From Drosophila miranda (lineage: Eukaryota > Arthropoda > Insecta > Diptera > Drosophilidae), in NCBI RefSeq assembly GCF_003369915.1, contig NC_046675.1, forward strand, positions 25,482,001 through 25,546,000: a DNA stretch of 64,000 bases, read 5' to 3'. The translations under genes were made by a program, and so were the position numbers. Each line of letters begins with the position of its first letter. The stretch's first letter is position 1. Below, in pieces: positions 59,579 to 64,000 of this stretch. The notes beneath the pieces are model-generated. The model saw only the letters and a list, made by a program, of their open reading frames with translations, made no database searches and was not told the DNA's origin.

Positions 59579-62500
59579 ATGAGTCAAAAAATAGAAAGAC
59601 CAGTGCTATCGGGTCAACGCATCAAGACCAGAAAAAGAGATGAAAGAGAAAAATATGACCCAACGGGATTCCGTGATGCGGTCATTGCTGGTCTCGAAAA
59701 AACTGATGGCGACTTGGAACAAATCTCTAAATATCTAGACATCGCGGGTAACAAGCTCGACTATCGTCGCTACGGTGAAGTTCTCTTCGATATATTGATT
59801 GCGGGTGGTTTATTAGGTAAGTCTCTTATAATTGCTGGACTCTTAGAGCTATACAATTTATAATCCATCTCTATTTCAGTGCCTGGTGGTTCCATTTGTC
59901 AGGATGGCGAAAAGCCGCGCACAAATTACTGCATCTTTGATGCCCCCGAGAGCATGGAATCCATGCGCAACCATGAGCAGGTTTGTAGATCATATATCCC
60001 AGCTGACCCGAACCGATCCGATCCGATTCCAGTTTGTGTGTGTGTTGTGTGCATATAATTAGAACTGATTACAAGCTCAAAAATGTAGTCGGTGTCAGAT
60101 TATGCCACATGAAACGCCACATATTTACTTGTCTTTGGTTTGTTGTAGACAACCTAACGATCCGAAGATTTCTTATGTGTCAACAACAGCTTCTATAGCT
60201 GCAAAAGTATATATAATACACAGTACACTCCACACCTGGAAGGTCACCTTTGCTTCAATTGCATATTATTAGAACCGGTTATCCATCTAAACGATGTAAT
60301 TGGTGTCAAAATATGCAACATGAAAAGCAACATTTTACTTGTCTTTATTTTGTGTAGATAATAAACCAACAATCTAAAGATTTCTTTTGTTGCAACAAAA
60401 CTAAAAATAATTGAAGAAAATAATGATGTACAGATGTAAAGAACTCCCAGTTAATGTGAATTTTTCTATGTTTTCAGGTATTTGTTAAGCTCATCAGACG
60501 GTACAAGTACCTTGAGAAAATGTTCGAAGAGGAGATGGGTAAAGTTCTATTATTCGTAAAGGGCTTTACTCCAAGTGAACGCATCAAGCTTGCGCGTATG
60601 ACTGCGCTGTGGTTAGGTAAGTCTTCGTATAACCCTTTAACTCTCGCCTCAAAGCCCAGCCAGCGTATCCTAGAGTCGAGTCTAGATAGACCCTCGTTCG
60701 ACTTGCAGCTGAGATTGGGCTAAAGAAAAAGTTACTCTTGGTATACTGACTCTTGGATGCAAAATTTAACCAAATCCAAAAGCCACGAGCCCAAGGACAA
60801 GAAGAAATCCCTCGTCCTATCTCTATCTATTTGAGAAATTAGAACCTAATCTATTTGTATCCTTAGTTAATGGCTCTGTACCGCCAAATGTGTTATTGGT
60901 ACTAAACAACGAGCACCTGATCAAGGATGGCATTGCACTGGAGTTTCTACTGGAGCTATTTCAGACGTTCAAGCAAGAGAAGGGCATTGCATATCTGATT
61001 CAGGCGCTTAAGAAGGGTGGACTGGAAAGCAAGTAAGTTTTAAATTTAGACTGCAGTCTCTTATGGAATGTTCTCAGGAAGATGTTATAACCATTCAGTT
61101 GTGTATCTTTAATTGATGTTCCTAGAGTAAATTTCGTGGAGTTTTATTTATTTCGCAAATGAACTTTGGCTTCATTTGGGTGTCGATTTAATTTCGTACA
61201 AATTCATAAGATTATTTGAGAATATTTTATTTTTTAATCTACTGTCATCAAAGTCCAAATATGGAATGTTCTCAGGAAGATGTTATAACCATTCAGTTGT
61301 GTATCTTTAATTGATGTTCCTAGAGTAATTTTACGGAGTTTATTTATTTCGCAAATGAACATTGGCTTCATTTGGGTGCCGATTTAATTTCGTACAAATT
61401 TATAAGATACAATGATATATATCTATAAGATAATTTGCTCACAACATTTATTAATGGGCATGTCCTTATGTTTCTTTCCCTTTAAGACTTATGGACTTTT
61501 TCCCACCAAACAAACGTACTGAGGAATATTTTAAACAAGTTTTTCTTGACAAGGAACTCAATGAGATCATCAAGCTGCACAAGGCCCAGGCTAGCCAGGA
61601 GGCTAAGCGCGAGCTGCAGCAGACCCTCATCGATGATATCAACGATGAGAAGGCACACAATGAGATAACCGCTGACATTAAAGAGTTTTCGGCACGCAAC
61701 AACATTCCCGATCATGAGATAATTGTTATTGTAAGTCAATCGAGAACAATCGATTGATTGAGAGCTGGAGTTTAATCGTTTCATTTTTGTTTTGTCCAAA
61801 GATTTGGTCTACCATCATGTCGTTGGGCGAATGGAACAAGAAGGAGGAGCTGGTCACCGATCAGGCTGTTCGTCACTTAAAGACATACTGCACTTTGTTG
61901 CAGGCATTCGCCTCAACCGACCGCTCGGAATTGGCCCTGATCCTGAAGGTGCAAGAGTTCTGCTATGAGAACATGAACTTTATGAAGGCCTTCCAGAAGA
62001 TCATATTGTTGTTCTACAAAACAGAGGTCCTCTCCGAGGAAATCATCTTGCGCTGGTACAAGGTTGGTCATTCCAACAAAGGCAAAATGCATTTCCTCGA
62101 ACAAATGCGCAAGTTTGTCGAATGGCTGCAGTCAGCCGAAGAAGGTAAGGATATATTTTATAACGAAAGTGGGGTTCGATATGAGTGCAATTTTTGAGAA
62201 TGGTCTTGTCCTGGATGGCACTTTCATTGTACAAAATTGCAAGAGCATTTGGGTTTTTTGCTTGCCTCGTTGCTCAAAAAGAAAACCAGAGCAACGTAGG
62301 CCAATGAAAACCTGGACAGAATTATGGTATTCTTTGCAGCGTGCCTCTAACCAAAACCTTGGAGTGCTACAAATCTCATTGTGCACAATTCCAGGAGGTT
62401 AAATATCGGTCATGCCAGAGCAAATGAATGATTGGGTGTCCATATAACTTTTCATAGTTACATTTGGCCAATAATCATTTGGACAGATAACTCCAACGTA

Positions 62501-62932
62501 GAAGAATTCTGTGCCTATTCTCCCAAATAAGTATCCGCTCCGAACATACTCCAACGTTCGTCGTAGCCATGAGGATTATATGCCAACCACATTAGGTTTT
62601 AGTCCTGCCTCGCTGTTTCATATAACTTTACCTGGACTAAATTATTGTATTACATTTGGCGCATGCCTCTAACCAAGATTTTGGAGTGCCACAAAACCCA
62701 TTGTGCACAATTCCAAGAGGTTAATTTCGGTCATGCCAGAGCAAAAGAATGATTGGGTGTCCATATAACTTTTCATAGTTACATTTGGCCAATAATCATT
62801 TGGACAGACACATAAAATATGACTAAAACTATATTTAAGAGATCTCTGGAAACTTTTGTTCACTTTTTACATGTACTTTTTGGCTTTTTTCCAGAATCCG
62901 AATCTGAGGACGAACAAAAGAATGGCGATTAA
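59579..62932 (+). CDS. kra: Krasavietz / eIF5C (BZW, eIF5-mimic protein)
   Basis: Seven coding exons: 59579-59816, 59880-59980, 60478-60616, 60867-61032, 61487-61730, 61802-62144 and 62895-62932, giving 422 aa, the expected length. The start is [20 protein letters not shown]. The N-terminal HEAT/MIF4G-like half ends with [13 protein letters not shown], and the C-terminal W2 domain ([31 protein letters not shown]) ends in the acidic tail [15 protein letters not shown]/5MP proteins bind eIF2 and eIF3, compete with eIF5 and raise the stringency of start-codon choice. In flies Kra also binds the spectraplakin Short stop in axon guidance and is needed for long-term memory. All splice sites are GT-AG. 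Retention of the last intron would replace the acidic tail by about 16 codons ending YECNF. Three introns carry internal tandem duplications. Confidence 0.97.
60051..60400 (+). repeat. Diverged tandem duplication in kra coding intron 2
   Basis: Unit 1 (60051-60189) and unit 2 (60261-60400) align from GCATAT(A/T)ATTAGAAC through TTTACTTGTCTTT to AAGATTTCTT, offset by 210 bp. Both contain an acceptor-like TTTGTTGTAG or TTTTGTGTAG. The units differ at many positions, so the duplication is old. Confidence 0.8.
61063..61408 (+). repeat. Tandem duplication in kra coding intron 4
   Basis: Unit 1 (61063-61211) and unit 2 (61261-61408) are nearly identical from ATGGAATGTTCTCAGGAAG to CATAAGAT/TATAAGAT, offset by 198 bp, with only a few substitutions and one-base gaps. 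This is younger than the intron 2 duplication. Confidence 0.9.
62341..62809 (+). repeat. Tandem duplication in kra coding intron 6
   Basis: Unit 1 (62341-62487) and unit 2 (62663-62809) run from (G/A)TGCCTCTAACCAA to CATTTGGACAGA, offset by 322 bp and about 90% alike. Unit 1 is preceded by an acceptor-like TTCTTTGCAG that unit 2 lacks. Confidence 0.9.
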
Positions 62933-63720
62933 CACATTTTTGGTTAACGAAAAAGAGCATGGCTAGAAGGAACAACACAAACGGAGCCGCCTGTCCCAAA
63001 TCCAAACCAACAAACCCAAATCCACACACCAGACACACACACACCACAGTGCTCTCCATAGATTTGCATAGATAGTCTCCCCAAGTCTTCCTCCACCCAA
63101 GTCAATGGCGAAGAGAGAGAGAACTTCTAAACTATTGTTCAACAAAACTCACCCTCAATCCTCAATCGTTCTCGATTTGTGAATGCAATATATTTCTTAA
63201 CTATACAAACCGGTTATCCACATTGTGTTAATAAAGGTTTAAAGATTTACAATTATGTACCAAAAAATATCACCACACACAGGAGAGGCATCTCGAACAA
63301 GAAATCAGCAAGAATTGCACGCACTGTAATCTATCAAACTGGAGATCAAGATAATATGTATGTACCAGGGGAGCATAGCATACAAGATACATATATTCCT
63401 TATGTTGTAAAATGAGCTGCAGGCCCGTTTGTATGTTCGCATTATTTATTTAAAAATCTACCCCCGGCACATATGCATATATATTAAAAAGAAAAGAAAA
63501 AATTTATTAATATTCATCTACGAGAGCGCGGCGCCAAGCCAGTATGGAATTTGACGAGGTTATCTTCGAAATAAAGATTTGGAAAAGATGATTAAATATA
63601 TGACTGGCATGCAAGGCCACCACCAGTTTCAACGCAAATTATTATGTGAACAGAGCGTATGGAATTACGAATATTTTAATTGCATGAAATTGTATGTATA
63701 CAACAAATAAATGAAATACA
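62933..63720 (+). other. 3' region of kra
   Basis: Three AATAAA hexamers (63230, 63570, 63706) allow 3' UTRs of roughly 320, 660 and 800 nt. No coding exon is seen. One or more of the distal signals could belong to another transcript. Confidence 0.5.
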
Positions 63721-63888
63721 ACAAATGTGACGGATGCGACAATTGTTTTTTTTTTCTGGTAGTGCAATGGAATAATTTCCATCAAATATATTAGTTTAGT
63801 TTACAATGGCACCCCCAAAACATGTGGGTATACTTTTCACACAGCCTATATATACATATGAATGTATTTACACGATCGATCAGCGCTA

Positions 63889-63928
63889 TATCGATATCGA
63901 TACTAGAAAAAGTCACAAAGTGTGACCA
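63889..63928. promoter_or_regulatory. DRE pair plus motif-1-like word at the right edge
   Basis: Two overlapping TATCGATA sites (63889-63896 and 63895-63902) are followed by GTCACAAAGTGTGAC, whose minus strand gives TGGTCACACTT at 63918-63928 (10 of 11 motif 1 positions). This is the signature of a TATA-less housekeeping promoter. It most likely belongs to a gene beyond position 64000; a minus-strand start reading back toward kra is the alternative. Confidence 0.55.
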
Positions 63929-64000
63929 GCCCAAATACATTCGTAGAAAAATATTTAGGAATATATGATATAAAAAATAAACACCATAATTGATCGTACT

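Overview
This window is animal nuclear DNA and almost certainly from a Drosophila species. The evidence is GT-AG introns of about 55-65 bp, Drosophila core-promoter words (DRE, Ohler motif 1, Ohler motif 6, TATA), two Or85-type odorant receptors, and close matches to fly Krasavietz, Pch2 and KRTCAP2-type proteins. In D. melanogaster the Or85 genes lie on 3R (Muller E), so Muller E is the likely chromosome arm. The species cannot be fixed from the sequence alone.

Layout, left to right. (1) Positions 1-508: the 5' part of an Or85b/c-type odorant receptor on the minus strand, running off the left edge, with a TATA box. (2) 0.6-4.7 kb: no gene seen. (3) 4.7-6.1 kb: a decayed minus-strand cysteine-rich gene and a convincing minus-strand first exon, divergent from the next pair. 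(4) 7.4-11.6 kb: two tandem TMEM135-like membrane protein genes, both 455 aa, sharing one intron position and differing at three others. (5) 11.6-43.5 kb: about 32 kb with no confident gene. It holds simple repeats, a long pyrimidine-rich tract, hairpin repeat relics, a few short coding-like stretches and one decayed coding stretch (31.3-32.4 kb). (6) 43.5-44.9 kb: an Or85d-type receptor on the plus strand, three exons, TATA promoter. (7) 45-52.9 kb: no gene seen. (8) 52.9-64 kb: a dense housekeeping block of pch2 (-), mRpS18A (-), KRTCAP2 homologue (+), an unrecognised 297-aa helical protein (-) and krasavietz/eIF5C (+), with the promoter of a further gene at the right edge.

The two receptors are tissue-specific genes with TATA promoters and short leaders. 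The right-hand block uses TATA-less housekeeping promoter words, with head-to-head (mRpS18A/KRTCAP2; 297-aa gene/kra) and tail-to-tail (KRTCAP2/297-aa gene) arrangements. The products act in separate pathways: HORMA remodelling, mitochondrial translation, N-glycosylation and translation initiation control. The block is therefore a shared chromatin neighbourhood, not a functional operon.

The most unusual structural signals are three independent tandem duplications of about 140-150 bp in three different introns of kra, the intron discordance between the TMEM135 twins, and the decayed secreted-type gene with frame changes that cancel out.
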